This document shows, one piece after another, positions 6,718 to 7,173 of a stretch of DNA of 7,173 nt. This stretch comes from an uncultured Ruminococcus sp. (lineage in GTDB: Bacteria > Bacillota > Clostridia > Oscillospirales > CAG-382). The translations under genes were made by a program, and so were the position numbers. Location: positions 1 through 7,173 of the forward strand of contig CACZRJ010000031.1 of assembly GCA_902783535.1 (NCBI GenBank). Direction: 5' to 3'. The notes under the pieces are model-generated. The model had not been told where the DNA came from, searched no databases, and worked only from the letters and a program-made list of their open reading frames with translations. Every line of letters starts with the position of its first letter. Positions within the stretch are counted from its first letter, which is position 1.

Positions 6718-6733
6718 TGAAAAGGCCCTTTCA
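6718..6733 (-). promoter_or_regulatory. Near-perfect palindrome upstream of the promoter, possible operator
   Basis: TGAAAAGGCCCTTTCA is a 16-bp inverted repeat with seven of eight half-site positions matching. Its centre lies about 20 bp upstream of the -35 box, near -55 from the predicted start, a position typical of activator sites. The neighbouring XRE regulator or a response regulator of the kinase are possible binders, but nothing in the sequence ties either to it. Confidence 0.35.
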
Positions 6734-6807
6734 ATCATGACACGGCCGGATCCGCGCCTGTGGATCGCTTAAGGCCACGAGTCGTTCACGTGCGCCAAAA
6801 CATGGAA

Positions 6808-7173
6808 TCATTTTTCGATCAGATCCTCGATCGAACATCCCAGCGCTTTTGCAATGCCGTACAGCGTTTCGACGCTCGCTTTGTTGATATCCTTACGGCG
6901 CTGTTCGTACATCTGGATTGAACGGAGACTCGCTCCGGACTGTGTTGCAAGTTCAGCCTGTGTGCAGCCGTATGTCGCGCGGATCCGTTTCAGGTTGGTA
7001 TCTTTGAAATGATCTTTGATCCGCTCTTCCGCTATATCGACGAACTTTGTGATGTCAGCTTCGTGGAGAGTGTAATACATCTTCCGGAGATCATCGAAGG
7101 TCAGCACTTTGAAAATGTCGCCGTATCGTCTTGCCGAATACCATTGATAGTACGCCACAGCCCACCCGATCCA
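6808..7173 (-). CDS. XRE-family helix-turn-helix regulator, 3' part (gene starts beyond right edge)
   Basis: The visible 121 residues begin mid-frame at the window edge (WIGWAVAYYQWYSARR) and end at the TGA at 6808-6810. The N-terminal part with FDDLRKMYYTLHEADITKFV resembles an extension found before the DNA-binding domain in many small Clostridia regulators. The C-terminal 60 or so residues are a Cro/C1-type domain: a first helix NLKRIRATYG, the turn TQAELATQSGASLRSIQMYE, then NKASVETLYGIAKALGCSIEDLIEK. A GTG at 7158 could serve as a start, but it has no convincing ribosome site and the frame and family similarity continue upstream, so I treat the gene as cut by the window. Homologues I know of are roughly 170 residues, which fits. 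It probably binds DNA as a dimer; its target is unknown. Its bases look less GC-rich than the operon next to it. It could be an antitoxin-like partner of a gene to the right; nothing visible decides this. Confidence 0.85.
   Translation of the reverse strand, partial: WIGWAVAYYQWYSARRYGDIFKVLTFDDLRKMYYTLHEADITKFVDIAEERIKDHFKDTNLKRIRATYGCTQAELATQSGASLRSIQMYEQRRKDINKASVETLYGIAKALGCSIEDLIEK

Larger units (their letters stand above)
6562..6807. other. Intergenic region between XRE regulator and kinase operon
   Basis: This 246-bp gap carries the kinase promoter, its leader hairpin, the upstream palindrome and the kinase ribosome site, described separately. The part nearest the XRE gene (about 6735-6807) has only weak inverted repeats (for example CACG/CGTG around 6777-6793) and no hairpin followed by a T run. 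I therefore see no terminator for the XRE gene, and read-through into the kinase operon remains possible. No small open reading frame with a good ribosome site was noticed. Confidence 0.6.

Noticed and set aside
6735..6807. Terminator for the XRE gene in the short inverted repeats near 6777-6793
   Set aside because: The stem is only about four pairs with a long loop and no T run.
7156..7158. GTG as the true start of the XRE gene
   Set aside because: No convincing ribosome site precedes it, the frame stays open to the window edge, and related proteins have a longer N-terminal region.

Overview
The window looks like chromosomal DNA from a GC-rich anaerobic Firmicute, most likely of the Clostridia (Lachnospiraceae/Oscillospiraceae-like). 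The pointers are strong Shine-Dalgarno sites, a lipobox-type lipoprotein, a hybrid histidine kinase with the HDIRTPMN version of the H-box, an XRE regulator of a kind common in those families, and an oxygen-sensitive-looking multi-cluster iron-sulfur protein. Species cannot be told from the sequence.

Everything reads on the minus strand, so the story runs from right to left. At the right edge (6808-7173) is the 3' part of an XRE-family helix-turn-helix regulator. A 246-bp gap (6562-6807) follows, holding a near-consensus promoter (TTGACA, 17 bp, TATATT with an extended -10 TG), a palindrome just upstream of it, and a leader of about 110 nt with a GC-rich bulged hairpin. The promoter opens a tightly packed five-gene run: hybrid sensor kinase with two receiver domains (4024-6561, GTG start), extracellular solute-binding lipoprotein (2750-4027, 4-bp overlap), HypB-like GTPase A (2071-2736), HypB-like GTPase B (1410-2078, 8-bp overlap), and a large iron-sulfur protein (1-1406) that leaves the window on the left just after its GltD-type iron-sulfur domain.

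The first two genes look like a signalling pair: a membrane kinase with a Cache-like outer domain, coupled in translation to a binding lipoprotein, with no ABC permease or ATPase between them and the following genes. The last three look like an enzyme-and-maturation set: two paralogous HypB GTPases that keep the Cys-His/Cys metal site, with none of hypA or hypC-F in view, followed by an iron-sulfur, probably flavin-linked, oxidoreductase. The most interesting reading is that one transcript joins ligand sensing to metallocentre assembly and to a redox enzyme. That link is inferred from gene order only. No CRISPR array, rRNA, tRNA, insertion sequence or convincing terminator was seen.
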